A DNA stretch of 64,000 nucleotides. Origin: Caulobacter sp. Root1455 (lineage in GTDB: Bacteria; Pseudomonadota; Alphaproteobacteria; Caulobacterales; Caulobacteraceae). The translations under genes were made by a program, and so were the position numbers. The notes beneath the pieces are model-generated. The model ran no database searches. It saw only the letters and a list, made by a program, of their open reading frames with translations, and had not been told where the DNA came from. Each line of letters begins with the position of its first letter. Position 1 is the stretch's first letter. Shown here piece after piece: positions 15,409-25,801 of the stretch. The stretch covers positions 147 through 64,146 of the forward strand of contig NZ_LMFQ01000022.1 of assembly GCF_001426905.1 (NCBI RefSeq), in the 5' to 3' direction.

Positions 15409-16194
15409 TCAAAGGACGCCCAGCATCTCGGCGACCAGCGGGTGACGGACGATGTCGCGGTCGGCCAGGCGGACCACCGCGATGTTCTCGACGGGCTCGA
15501 ACTTCGCCGAGACCTCGGCCAGGCCCGAAATGCCCGGCAGCAGGTCCGACTGGTTCGGGTCGCCGGTCACCACCATCGTCGAGTTCCAGCCCAGGCGGGT
15601 CAGCAGCATCTTCAACTGCATGTAGGTGCAGTTCTGGGCCTCGTCGATCACCACGAAGGCGTTGTTCAGGGTGCGGCCGCGCATGAAGCCGACCGGAGCG
15701 ATCTCGATCGCGCCCTCGGCCATCAGGGCGCGCATCCGCTTGACCGACAGGCGGTCGCTGAGCGCGTCATAGAGCGGGCGCAGATAGGGGGCCAGCTTGT
15801 CCTCCATGTCGCCCGGCAGGTAGCCGATCGACTCGCCGGCCTCGACGGCGGGACGCGACAGCACGATGCGGCCGACCTTGCCGGCTTCCAGCGCCTCGAC
15901 GGCCTTGGCGATGGCGATGTAGGTCTTGCCGGTGCCGGCCGGACCCAGCGCCATGACCAGGTTCTTGGTGTCGATCGCCTCCATCAGCCCGGCCTGACCG
16001 GGCGATTTGGGTTTGATCGTTTTGAGGTAACTCTGATCCCGATCCTCATGCCCCGGAGTCCCAAGCGGCGACCAGGCGCTGCGATGCTCCACCGGCAGGC
16101 GACGCACCTTGGCGTCGTCGTCGTAACGGCCAGCGTCGTTCGCGCCTTCGCGCACCATCCGCTTGAGAGCTCGCTTGGTCATGTAAGCCTCCAT
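15409..16194 (-). CDS. PhoH family ATPase
   Basis: Cytosolic P-loop protein of 261 residues. Walker A G-P-A-G-T-G-K-T, Walker B F-V-V-I-D-E-A-Q-N and the helicase-like T-G-D-P-N-Q motif occur in the standard PhoH order. The region Y-L-P-G-D-M-E-D-K-L-A-P-Y-L-R-P-L-Y-D-A-L is also diagnostic. It is probably an RNA-related ATPase; relatives sit with ybeY in the RNA-processing operon, but here the gene is alone. The N-terminal 65 residues are basic and variable. It is divergent from the carbonic-anhydrase-like gene with a 315-base region between. Confidence 0.93.
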   Translation of the reverse strand: MEAYMTKRALKRMVREGANDAGRYDDDAKVRRLPVEHRSAWSPLGTPGHEDRDQSYLKTIKPKSPGQAGLMEAIDTKNLVMALGPAGTGKTYIAIAKAVEALEAGKVGRIVLSRPAVEAGESIGYLPGDMEDKLAPYLRPLYDALSDRLSVKRMRALMAEGAIEIAPVGFMRGRTLNNAFVVIDEAQNCTYMQLKMLLTRLGWNSTMVVTGDPNQSDLLPGISGLAEVSAKFEPVENIAVVRLADRDIVRHPLVAEMLGVL

Positions 16195-16509
16195 TCAGGC
16201 ATGAAAAAAGGACGTGGCCGAATGGCGACGTCCTTGGAGCAGGTGGGGAGGAGATAAACGGAGACGCGAGCGCGGCCGGGCGGTTCGGAGCTTGCCCCCG
16301 AAGGCGGTAATGTACGCCCAAACCCCAAAACCGACACCCAAGGTCTCCGTTACCGGGAGGCCGCGTTCGGCGATCGAGCGCGGCTCGGATACGAGAAGAA
16401 TGACTCCCGATGTGGGAGTGTTCCCCCTCGAATCGCACAAATACAATGGGGCGAGCATGGTTTACGACTCGTTAAGGCTTTGCCCAAATTTAGAACACGA
16501 GGTGTACGG
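16195..16509. promoter_or_regulatory. Divergent promoter region of PhoH and gamma-carbonic-anhydrase genes with three GAnTC sites
   Basis: No gene is seen in these 315 bases. Three CcrM-type methylation sites, GACTC (16402), GAATC (16430) and GACTC (16466), lie within 69 bases upstream of the plus-strand gene, followed by GTTAAGG. In Caulobacter such sites near promoters can couple transcription to DNA replication. I cannot place the -10/-35 elements. Confidence 0.4.
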
Positions 16510-17040
16510 ATGACTGTCTATTCCCTGGGCGCCACAAATCCCTCGCTTCCCCCGGAAGGCGAATATTGGATCGCTCCCAGTGCCTCGGTGATGGGAAATG
16601 TCATCATGCGGAAGAACTCAAGCATCTGGTGGGGTGCTATAGTTCGCGGCGACAACGATCCGATCGAGATCGGCGAGAACAGCAACGTTCAGGATGGGTC
16701 AGTACTGCACACCGACATCGGCAGCCCGCTGACCATCGGGGCCAATGTGACGATCGGCCACATGGTGATGCTTCACGGCTGCACGATCGGCGACGGCTCG
16801 CTGATCGGCATCGGCTCGATCATCCTCAACGGGGCCAGGATCGGGAAAAACTGCCTGATCGGGGCCGGCGCCCTGATCACCGAGGGCAAGGTGATCCCCG
16901 ACAATTCGATGGTCGTGGGCGCGCCGGGCAAGGTGATCCGCGAGATCGGCGAACAGCACGCCCTCGGGCTGCAGGCCTCGGCGCTGCACTATGTCGAGAA
17001 CTGGAAGCGCTATCGAACCGAGCTGACGCGCGTGGACTAG
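16510..17040 (+). CDS. Gamma-carbonic anhydrase-like hexapeptide protein
   Basis: A 176-residue left-handed beta-helix protein of the gamma-class carbonic anhydrase (YrdA/PaaY) family. Metal-ligand histidines appear in V-L-H-T-D, then G-H-M-V-M-L-H-G-C, with the family motif R-G-D-N-D-P-I-E-I-G-E-N-S-N-V-Q-D-G-S preceding. G-A-P-G-K-V-I-R-E ends the helix. The ligand pattern H...H-x(4)-H is complete, so zinc binding is likely, although many relatives show little activity. Forms a trimer by analogy. No operon partner. Confidence 0.9.
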   Translation: MTVYSLGATNPSLPPEGEYWIAPSASVMGNVIMRKNSSIWWGAIVRGDNDPIEIGENSNVQDGSVLHTDIGSPLTIGANVTIGHMVMLHGCTIGDGSLIGIGSIILNGARIGKNCLIGAGALITEGKVIPDNSMVVGAPGKVIREIGEQHALGLQASALHYVENWKRYRTELTRVD

Positions 17041-17096
17041 GGCGTCGGCGACCCGACTTAACAAAATACCGACGGTTTATGAGGCACGCTCGGGCC

Positions 17097-19195
<2,099 letters not shown>

Positions 19196-19282
19196 GGGCC
19201 GGCGCGGCAAAAAAATTCGAGCGCATGTCGTGGAGCCGTCCGGTCGTTCGTCGTTACGATACCAAGAGCCGGGAGAACGACG

Positions 19283-19933
19283 ATGAGCCCCACCATCACC
19301 GCCTTCAAGACGTCGCCCGATCGCGGCCGGGGGCTGGCGCGCGACATGTCGGTTCGCTGGGCGCTCGAAGAGGTCGGCCAACCCTACGACGTGCGCCTCG
19401 TGACCTTCCCCGAAATGAAAGAGCCCGCCCATCGCGCGATCCAGCCCTTTGGGCAGATCCCCACCTATGAGCAAGGCGATCTCGTCCTGTTCGAGTCCGG
19501 CGCCATCGTGCTGCATGTCGCCGAGCGTCATCCGGGGCTGCTGCCGGACGACGCGAACGGCCGCGCGCGGGCCATCGCCTGGATGTTCGCCGCGCTCGTC
19601 ACGATGCAGCCGCCGATCGTCGAGCACGGAATGGCCACGCTGTTCGAACGCGAAAAGCCCTGGTTCGAGGAACGCCTGTCCGGTCTCGAACAGCAGGTCC
19701 GCGTTCGGCTGGGCGATCTTTCCAACCGGCTTGGCGACGCCGCATGGCTCGACGGCGCGTTCAGCGTCGGCGACATCGCGATGGTGACGGTGCTGCGCAG
19801 ATTGGGCTCGTCAGGCCTGGTCCAGGATTATCCGAACCTGGCGGCCTACGTCGCCCGCGGCGAGGCGCGGCCCGCCTTCAAACGCGCCTTCGACGCCCAA
19901 TTGGCGGTGTTCGCCGCCGCGTCGGGCGGCTGA
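19283..19933 (+). CDS. Glutathione S-transferase family protein
   Basis: A 216-residue cytosolic protein with a thioredoxin-like N-domain (residues 1-85: S-V-R-W-A-L-E-E-V-G-Q-P-Y, the cis-proline turn G-Q-I-P-T-Y, and F-E-S-G-A-I-V-L-H-V-A-E for glutathione gamma-Glu binding) and a helical C-domain with A-W-L-D-G-A-F-S-V-G-D-I-A-M, the family N-capping motif. A GGGAGAACGACG leader precedes the ATG. The substrate is unknown. Confidence 0.9.
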   Translation: MSPTITAFKTSPDRGRGLARDMSVRWALEEVGQPYDVRLVTFPEMKEPAHRAIQPFGQIPTYEQGDLVLFESGAIVLHVAERHPGLLPDDANGRARAIAWMFAALVTMQPPIVEHGMATLFEREKPWFEERLSGLEQQVRVRLGDLSNRLGDAAWLDGAFSVGDIAMVTVLRRLGSSGLVQDYPNLAAYVARGEARPAFKRAFDAQLAVFAAASGG

Positions 19934-20017
19934 CGTAACGGCCTCTTGCCGCCTGACCAAACCCGCGTCACTCTCTGGCTTAACAACGATAACAAACCAG
20001 GGAGGCGACGTCGGGCC

Positions 20018-21682
20018 ATGGCCAGCACGCGCTACGACTACGTCATCATCGGCGCCGGCTCGGCCGGCTGCGTCCTGGCGGCCCGGCTGACCGAGGACTC
20101 GAACGTCAAGGTCCTGCTGCTGGAGGCGGGCGGCAAGAACACCTCGATCCTGGTCAAGATGCCGGCCGGGGTCGGCGAGCTGATCAAGGCCAAGGGCGAC
20201 CAGAACTGGGGCTTCTGGACCGAGGCCGAGCCGCATCTGAACGACCGCAAGCTGTGGTGGCCGCGCGGCAAGGGCCTGGGCGGCAGCTCGGCCATCAACG
20301 GCATGATCTACATCCGCGGCCATGCGCGCGACTATGACCAATGGCGGCAGATGGGGTTGTCGGGCTGGTCCTACGCCGAGGTCCTGCCCTACTTCAAGCG
20401 CTCGGAGACCCACCACGGCGGCGGCGACGCCTATCACGGCGGGTCCGGGCCGTTGCACGTCTCGCACGGCGAGTCCAAGAGCCCGTTCTATCCGACCCTG
20501 ATCGAAGCGGGCCGCCAGGCGGGCCACGCGACGACCAAGGACTTCAACGGCTACCAGCAGGAGGGTTTCGGGCCCTACGACCTGACCATCCGCGACGGTA
20601 AACGCTGGAGCGCGGCGGCGGCCTATCTGACGGCGGCCCTAACCCGGCCGAACCTGACCTGCGTGACCGAGGCCCGCACCACCCGCATCCTGATCGAGAA
20701 CGGCAAGGCGATCGGCGTCGAATACGTGGTCGGGGCCAATCCGGACCGCCTCGTCGCCCATGCCGACGCCGAGGTGCTGCTCAGCGCCGGCGCCGTGCAG
20801 TCGCCGCACATCCTGCAGCTGTCGGGGATCGGCGATCCGGATGATCTGCGGGCCCAGGGCATCGCGGTGACCCACGCGGCCAAGGGTGTCGGCGCCAATC
20901 TGCAGGACCACCTGGACGTCTGCCTGTCATGGACGACCAAGAACATGGTCACCGCCTATTCGGCCAACAAGGGCCTGAAGAAGCTGAGCACGGGCCTGTC
21001 CTACATGCTGATGGGCAAGGGCCTGGGCCGTCAGCAGTTCCTGGAGAGCGGCGCGTTCCTCAAGTCGCGCCCCGACCTCGACCGCCCCGATCTGCAGATC
21101 CACGGCGTGCTGGCGATCATGCAGGACCACGGCAAGACCCAGGTCGAGAAGGACGGCTTCACCCTGCACGTCTGCCAGCTCCGTCCGGAGAGCCGGGGCA
21201 AGGTGGGCCTGCGCTCGGCCGATCCGTTCGACGATCCGACCATCCTGGCCAACTACCTGGCCACCGACGAAGACCGCCGCGCCGTCCGCGAGGGCGTGAA
21301 GATCGCCCGCGAGGTGGTGGCCCAGTCCGCCTTCGATCCCTATCGCGAGGCCGAATACGCGCCGGGCGCCGACATCAAGAGCGACGCCGACATCGACGCC
21401 TGGGTGCGCGCCAAGGCCGAGACCATCTACCACCCGGTCGGCACCTGCCGGATGGGCGCGGCGGGCGATCCGCTGGCGGTGGTCGACGACCAGCTTCGGG
21501 TGCAGGGGATCGCCGGCCTGCGCGTGATCGACGCCTCGGTCATGCCCACCCTGATCGGCGGCAACACCAACGCCCCGACCATCATGATCGCCGAACGCGC
21601 CTCGGACCTGATCCGCGGCAAGGCGACCTTGCCGGCGCTGGACGTGCCGGTGTTCGAGGACGGGCGGTCGGCGGCGGCTTAG
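20018..21682 (+). CDS. GMC family FAD oxidoreductase (choline dehydrogenase-like)
   Basis: A 554-residue flavoprotein alcohol dehydrogenase. The Rossmann motif V-I-I-G-A-G-S-A-G-C-V-L-A-A-R-L starts at residue ~9, followed by L-L-E-A-G-G, the GMC signature G-K-G-L-G-G-S-S-A-I-N-G and the C-terminal catalytic region Y-H-P-V-G-T-C-R-M-G (proton-shuttling His) and G-G-N-T-N-A-P-T-I-M-I-A-E. ATG 20018 follows GGGAGGCGACG, a good ribosome site. BetA resemblance is structural only; no betaine genes are nearby, so the substrate is an unknown alcohol or polyol. Confidence 0.9.
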   Translation: MASTRYDYVIIGAGSAGCVLAARLTEDSNVKVLLLEAGGKNTSILVKMPAGVGELIKAKGDQNWGFWTEAEPHLNDRKLWWPRGKGLGGSSAINGMIYIRGHARDYDQWRQMGLSGWSYAEVLPYFKRSETHHGGGDAYHGGSGPLHVSHGESKSPFYPTLIEAGRQAGHATTKDFNGYQQEGFGPYDLTIRDGKRWSAAAAYLTAALTRPNLTCVTEARTTRILIENGKAIGVEYVVGANPDRLVAHADAEVLLSAGAVQSPHILQLSGIGDPDDLRAQGIAVTHAAKGVGANLQDHLDVCLSWTTKNMVTAYSANKGLKKLSTGLSYMLMGKGLGRQQFLESGAFLKSRPDLDRPDLQIHGVLAIMQDHGKTQVEKDGFTLHVCQLRPESRGKVGLRSADPFDDPTILANYLATDEDRRAVREGVKIAREVVAQSAFDPYREAEYAPGADIKSDADIDAWVRAKAETIYHPVGTCRMGAAGDPLAVVDDQLRVQGIAGLRVIDASVMPTLIGGNTNAPTIMIAERASDLIRGKATLPALDVPVFEDGRSAAA

Positions 21683-21693
21683 CCTAAAAGACA

Positions 21694-21729
21694 ATGGGAA
21701 GGGGTCGCCCTGCGGCGCCCCCTTCCCAT
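21694..21729. terminator. Hairpin terminator between convergent GMC and PAS genes
   Basis: ATGGGAAGGGG (21694-21704) pairs with CCCCTTCCCAT (21719-21729). On the minus strand the stem is followed by TGTCTTTT, so it best serves the PAS gene, and it may also end the GMC transcript. Confidence 0.7.
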
Positions 21730-21795
21730 CAACGGCGCGCCCCCAACGCGCCGCCCTTTCCGTCCCCCCCGGTACGGAAAAGCTCGTGAATTTCT

Positions 21796-22344
21796 CTAGG
21801 CGATAAGCCGCCCGTGCAGCGTCGCCAGCCGCAGCCGCGGCGATTCCTCGTTGGCCGGACCCAGGCACTGGATCTTGCGGACGCCCAGCTCCGAGGCTGG
21901 CCGGCCCATCAGGCGCTGGATCATGGCGATGGGCTGGTAAAGGCCCAGGAAGCGGTCGGTCTGGCCGTCGGCGCCGACCATCGGAGCCAGCAGCACCTCC
22001 ATGCCCACCGACGGCGCGCCTATCGAGCGGATGTCGGCGGTGATCACGACGGGCTCGCCCCGGCGGCGCGCGACCTCCAGGGCCGACTTGACCTCCAGGC
22101 GATGCGACAGCGCCCAGAAGCCCAGGGCGTCCTCGCCGCGCAGGTCGCGGGCGTGCAGATCGGTGACGAAGCCGCCGGCCAGCCGCACCGGATAACGGCC
22201 CTTGGGGTCGCGTCCAAGGATGAACACCTGCGGCAACAGATCGAGGAAATCACCCGGATTGACGCTGGCTCGCGCGGGCACGCCGTCGTCGACGGCCTTG
22301 CCACGCCAATAGTCTATCAACCGTTCCGTGCTTGGATGGAACAT
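21796..22344 (-). CDS. PAS-domain protein (PAS_5/DUF-type)
   Basis: A 182-residue soluble protein beginning M-F-H-P-S-T-E-R-L-I-D-Y-W and containing the conserved P-x-x-F-L-D-L-L-P-Q-V-F-I-L-G-R-D-P-K-G-R-Y-P-V-R-L-A-G segment of the alphaproteobacterial PAS_5 family. A second beta sheet region includes V-L-L-A-P-M-V-G-A-D-G-Q. No output domain is fused. The upstream frame stays open for a long way, but the family start and length support ATG 22344. Relatives are small signalling proteins; the role here is unknown. Confidence 0.82.
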   Translation of the reverse strand: MFHPSTERLIDYWRGKAVDDGVPARASVNPGDFLDLLPQVFILGRDPKGRYPVRLAGGFVTDLHARDLRGEDALGFWALSHRLEVKSALEVARRRGEPVVITADIRSIGAPSVGMEVLLAPMVGADGQTDRFLGLYQPIAMIQRLMGRPASELGVRKIQCLGPANEESPRLRLATLHGRLIA

Positions 22345-22530
22345 CGTCGTTCCCCTCGCGGGCTCACTCACGGTCCCTTTTCGACCGCACCGAGCTTGCA
22401 AGGAGAACCGGGCCACCCCCTGGACCGTGCCGTCCTGGGACAGTTTCCCGGCGGAGCGGCGGCCATGGCGTGAAACTTGCTTGGCTTCGGCCAGGCGACG
22501 CGCCGGCGTGTCGTGAAGGGAAAGAGGCCT

Positions 22531-23445
22531 ATGAAGGCGCCGAAAATGACCTTGCCCAAGCTGTGGATCAGCCTGGCGGCCGGCCTCGTTGGAGGACTGG
22601 GCGCGCTGATGCTGGGCGGGGCCGCCTACGCCCAATGCTGCGCGCCGCCGCCGCCCTGCTGCGCGCCGCCGCCGGCCCCGCCGCGTCCGCCCACCCCGCC
22701 CAGCTGCAACACCTGCGGCGGCGGCCACAACGTCTATGTGCCCGGCATCAACATCCATGTCGGCGGCTCGGTCGTCGTCAACGCCAGCGCCTCGGCCACC
22801 AGCACCGCCGTGGCCGGCGCCGGGGCGGGCGCGGGCGCCGGCGCCGGCGCTTCGGCCGGCTCGACCGTCTATTACGGCGGCGGCACGCACGGCGGCTACT
22901 ATTCCGGCCCGGTCTCGACCGGCTACATCCAGGGCCTGAACGTCGAGGGCGGCGAGGCGCGCCGCCGCGCGTCCTACGAAGCCACCCGCACCAAGTTCAA
23001 GCGCGTGGTCATCCGCGCCGTCTGTCTCGACGACCGCGACGTGCCCCACCCCGCCTCGCAGGTCACCCCCGACCGCGAGATCGGCAGCGGCTACGACGGC
23101 GAGCTCTATCGCTGCATCGCCGGGTCGCGCATGCAGTACGTGATCGGCGGCTACGAAGGCTCCAGCGAAAGCAATTTCGCCGGCGAGACCTATATCTGCG
23201 GCAAGAACGACGCGCTCTACTACGCCCCCGGCGCTCAAGGGGGCACCGTGGCCTGCCGGCCGCAGAAACCGGCCCGCGACTGCAACGAGCGCTCGCTGCT
23301 GCGCCGCTACGGGGCCGGCGTGAAGATCCTGACCATGCTGACCACCGAGAAATACACCGACTATCGCGAGGAGACGGTGCGCGAGCAGTCGAGCTCCAGC
23401 CTGAGCCTCAGCCTCGACGGCGGCGTGGGCGGGGTGGTGTACTAG
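22531..23445 (+). CDS. Secreted Cys/Pro- and Ala/Gly-rich protein, unknown function
   Basis: A 304-residue protein with a signal peptide (~1-34, ending G-G-A-A-Y-A). The mature N-terminus is an unusual C-C-A-P-P-P-P-C-C-A-P-P-P tract with further Pro and C-N-T-C-G-G-G. Then come an A/G/S low-complexity stretch (~90-115) and a Tyr/Gly-rich stretch, followed by a folded-looking domain with cysteines (A-V-C-L-D-D-R, L-Y-R-C-I-A-G-S-R-M-Q-Y-V-I-G-G, Y-I-C-G-K-N-D-A-L-Y-Y, V-A-C-R-P-Q-K). It ends S-S-S-S-L-S-L-S-L-D-G-G-V-G-G-V-V-Y. Envelope or surface location is likely. AAAGAGG precedes the ATG, and a strong terminator follows. No family recognised. Confidence 0.75.
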   Translation: MKAPKMTLPKLWISLAAGLVGGLGALMLGGAAYAQCCAPPPPCCAPPPAPPRPPTPPSCNTCGGGHNVYVPGINIHVGGSVVVNASASATSTAVAGAGAGAGAGAGASAGSTVYYGGGTHGGYYSGPVSTGYIQGLNVEGGEARRRASYEATRTKFKRVVIRAVCLDDRDVPHPASQVTPDREIGSGYDGELYRCIAGSRMQYVIGGYEGSSESNFAGETYICGKNDALYYAPGAQGGTVACRPQKPARDCNERSLLRRYGAGVKILTMLTTEKYTDYREETVREQSSSSLSLSLDGGVGGVVY

Positions 23446-23470
23446 TCCTCCACGCCCTGGAGACGATCAA

Positions 23471-23500
23471 GGGCCGCTCCTCCGGGAGCGGCCCTTTTTT
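23471..23500 (+). terminator. Rho-independent terminator of the Cys/Pro-rich protein gene
   Basis: A perfect 10-bp stem GGGCCGCTCC / GGAGCGGCCC with a 4-base loop runs straight into six T, 25 bases after the stop codon. Confidence 0.92.
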
Positions 23501-23517
23501 GCTGGGCGGGACGGCCG

Positions 23518-24015
23518 TCAGACGGCGAAGTGGAACAGCCCGTACCAGATCACCAAGCCCATCAGCCCCGCGCCGAGGGCGGTCGCCGCCAGGAAGGGGC
23601 GCGGGGTCAGCAGGCGTTCGCCCAGCGCGAGCTGGGCGACGACCAGCGAAATCGGAACATACAGCAGGGCCGCCGTGACCAGGCCCGGCGAATACCGGTC
23701 CAAGGCCTGGGTCAGAACGACGTGGAACAGCGCGTCCCAGAACAGGTTGCCGCTGGACCACACGATCAGCAGGAAGGTCGCCAGCCGGGACTTGGAGACG
23801 GCGGTCCAGACCACCAGCGCCAGCAGGATCGCCATGAAGGCGGCGTTGTTCAGCGCGAAGGCCAGATCGTTCATCTCGCCGCCGACGACGTGCGTGACCC
23901 AGGCCGCGAAACCGCCTCGGTGCTCCTCGACGATATGTAGCGCATAGGCCGCCGGCATCAGCCAGATCAGACGGTGAAAGCGCGGCGATCGCGCTGAAGC
24001 CACGGTGTCCGTCAT
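23518..24015 (-). CDS. HXXEE-domain membrane protein
   Basis: A 165-residue protein with about five transmembrane helices. The motif A-L-H-I-V-E-E-H near the first helix is the namesake H-x-x-E-E of this family. A-L-N-N-A-A-F and S-G-N-L-F-W-D-A-L-F-H-V form later conserved helices with N/D/H side chains in the membrane. Biochemical function is unknown. ATG 24015 is preferred to an upstream start because it gives the usual short N-terminus. Confidence 0.8.
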   Translation of the reverse strand: MTDTVASARSPRFHRLIWLMPAAYALHIVEEHRGGFAAWVTHVVGGEMNDLAFALNNAAFMAILLALVVWTAVSKSRLATFLLIVWSSGNLFWDALFHVVLTQALDRYSPGLVTAALLYVPISLVVAQLALGERLLTPRPFLAATALGAGLMGLVIWYGLFHFAV

Positions 24016-24090
24016 GCCTTCCTCCCCTCGGAACGACGGTTCGCCTCTAGACGAGGCGTCTCCGGAAGGCAAATCGGCGCGCAGAGAGGA

Positions 24091-24921
24091 TCAGATCACG
24101 TAGTCATAGACCACGTCGGCCAGCGTATGGTCCATCGTCCGGGCCGGCTCGTCGCAGGTGGGACAATTGACGATCCGGGCGGGCACGCCGGCGGCCGTGC
24201 AGTGCGGCGGCACGGGCTTGAGCACCACCGAGCCCGAGGCGATCTTGGCGTAGTCGCCGATCGTGATGTTGCCCAACACCTTGGAGCCCGCGCCCAGCAG
24301 GACGCCGCGGCCGATCTTGGGGTGGCGGTCGCCGCGCTCGGCGCCGGTGCCGCCCAGGGTCACGCCGTGCAGCATCGAGACGTCGTCGCCGACCACCGCG
24401 GTCTCGCCGATGACGATGCCGGTGCCGTGGTCGATGAACACGCCCTGGCCGATGCGGGCGGCCGGATTGATGTCGACCTGGAAGACCTCGCTGGCCCGGC
24501 TCTGCAGGTAGAAGGCCAGGGTCTCGCGGCCCTGGGCCCACAGCCAGTGCGACACGCGATGGGTCTGCAGGGCCAGGAAGCCCTTGAAGAACAGGAACGG
24601 CTGGACATAGCCCTTGGTGGCCGGGTCGCGCTCGAACACCGCCATCAGGTCGGCCTCGGCGGCGGCGACCAGCGACGGATCGCTTTCAAAGGCGTCGGCT
24701 GCGAATTCACGGGCGGTCATGGCCCGCATCTCCTGGTCGCCCAGCTTGCGCGCCAGCTGGAAGGTCAGGGCGTCGGCCAGGTTGTCGTGGCTGAGGATCA
24801 CGGCGTTGAGCAGCGAAGCCAGGGCCGGCTCGGCCTTGGCGGCATGTTCGGCCTGATTGCGCAGCGCGGCCCAGACGGGCGGCGTGGCTTCCTGCGTCAC
24901 GACCTCTAGATGCTTGGCCAC
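24091..24921 (-). CDS. cysE: Serine O-acetyltransferase
   Basis: Converts L-serine and acetyl-CoA to O-acetylserine, the first step of cysteine synthesis. The 276-residue length suits the CysE family. An N-terminal helical domain is followed by a left-handed beta-helix: V-D-I-N-P-A-A-R-I-G-Q-G-V-F-I-D-H-G-T-G-I-V-I-G-E-T-A (catalytic His in D-H-G-T-G), H-G-V-T-L-G-G-T-G, then R-H-P-K-I-G-R-G-V-L-L-G-A-G-S-K-V-L-G-N-I. The protein ends in D-Y-V-I; a terminal isoleucine is the part that inserts into cysteine synthase in the known complex. No cysK is in the window. Confidence 0.95.
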   Translation of the reverse strand: MAKHLEVVTQEATPPVWAALRNQAEHAAKAEPALASLLNAVILSHDNLADALTFQLARKLGDQEMRAMTAREFAADAFESDPSLVAAAEADLMAVFERDPATKGYVQPFLFFKGFLALQTHRVSHWLWAQGRETLAFYLQSRASEVFQVDINPAARIGQGVFIDHGTGIVIGETAVVGDDVSMLHGVTLGGTGAERGDRHPKIGRGVLLGAGSKVLGNITIGDYAKIASGSVVLKPVPPHCTAAGVPARIVNCPTCDEPARTMDHTLADVVYDYVI

Positions 24922-25032
24922 CGGGATCTCCCTCGCCTACGCCTCTTATAGAGCATCCTTTTTGGAAATGCTCCAGACGCTCTTCGATTTCAACGGCCAA
25001 GCCGCGAAACCGTTCGCCATTTAGGAACGCGC

Positions 25033-25641
25033 CTAAGCCAGCACAAGTCGCGCCAGGTCGGCCGGCAGCTCGCCCTTCACCGCCATATGGTGCACCCGAA
25101 GCAGTAAAGCCACTGTCAAAGAGTCCGGCATGTGGCCGGACACCGCCGCGTCGAGGGCTTCCCCGAACGGGACGCGGACCGCCGCCAGGTCCTCGGTCTC
25201 GTCCGGCGCCTTGGCCGTCGACGTCAGGTCCAGGGCCAGATAGCCGTGGCAGAACTCGTCGGTGATCGAGTTGGACAGCTCCATGGTCAGGATCAGGCGC
25301 CAGTCGGCGGCCTCCAGACCGACCTCTTCGGCCAATTCGCGCTTGGCGCCGTCCAGCGGATCCTCGTCCAGCGGCGCGCCGCCTTCGGGGATCTCCCAAC
25401 TGTAGTTGGCGCACGGAAAGCGGTTCTGGCCCACCAGGGTGACCGTGCCGTCGGCGTGCAGCGGCACGATCCCGATCGCCCGGTTCTTGAACGCGACCTT
25501 GCCATAGAGCGCCGGCCGGCCGGTGGGGGCGACGGCCTGATATTCGGTCAGGGTGATCCAGGGATTGTCGTAGACGAGCGTTTCGCTGGTCACGCGCCAC
25601 GGCGTCCCGTGCGGCTTCAACCATGTCGGTTTATCGGTCAT
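25033..25641 (-). CDS. Nudix hydrolase (ADP-ribose pyrophosphatase-like)
   Basis: A 202-residue cytosolic pyrophosphohydrolase. The Nudix box is complete: G-G-A-P-L-D-E-D-P-L-D-G-A-K-R-E-L-A-E-E-V-G-L, fitting G-x5-E-x7-R-E-x-x-E-E-x-G. The flanking layout (N-terminal beta segment, then E-I-P-E-G-G, Q-N-R-F-P-C-A-N-Y-S-W) resembles ADP-ribose and nucleoside-diphosphate-sugar hydrolases. ATG 25641 is used; a longer open frame upstream is antisense to the nitroreductase gene. Divergent from that gene, across the 25698 repeat. Confidence 0.9.
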   Translation of the reverse strand: MTDKPTWLKPHGTPWRVTSETLVYDNPWITLTEYQAVAPTGRPALYGKVAFKNRAIGIVPLHADGTVTLVGQNRFPCANYSWEIPEGGAPLDEDPLDGAKRELAEEVGLEAADWRLILTMELSNSITDEFCHGYLALDLTSTAKAPDETEDLAAVRVPFGEALDAAVSGHMPDSLTVALLLRVHHMAVKGELPADLARLVLA

Positions 25642-25697
25642 GCGAGCGGCCTGCGGCTTGTGGCGGCCGAGGCTCGGCCATAGGTGTGCTGGCTCTA

Positions 25698-25744
25698 GAG
25701 CATTTTCGAGCGAAGTGGATTCCGGTTCGCGTGAAGAAAATGCG
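25698..25744. repeat. Dispersed alphaproteobacterial intergenic repeat
   Basis: GCATTTTC (25700-25707) pairs with GAAAATGC (25736-25743) around a GAGCGAAGTGG...CCGGTTCGCGTG core. I recall near-identical units scattered in many alphaproteobacterial genomes. A related but degenerate hairpin, GAGCAT...ATGCTC, lies at 24951-24973 before cysE. Confidence 0.6.
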
Positions 25745-25801
25745 CCAAACAAAAAATCTGGAGACCGGAACGGTCTCCGGGCCTGTTTCTTGGAGGGCGT
25801 C

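Noticed and set aside
22477..22531. Longer N-terminus for the Cys/Pro-rich secreted protein
   Set aside because: It would bury the signal peptide behind 18 basic residues; ATG 22531 has a good ribosome site.
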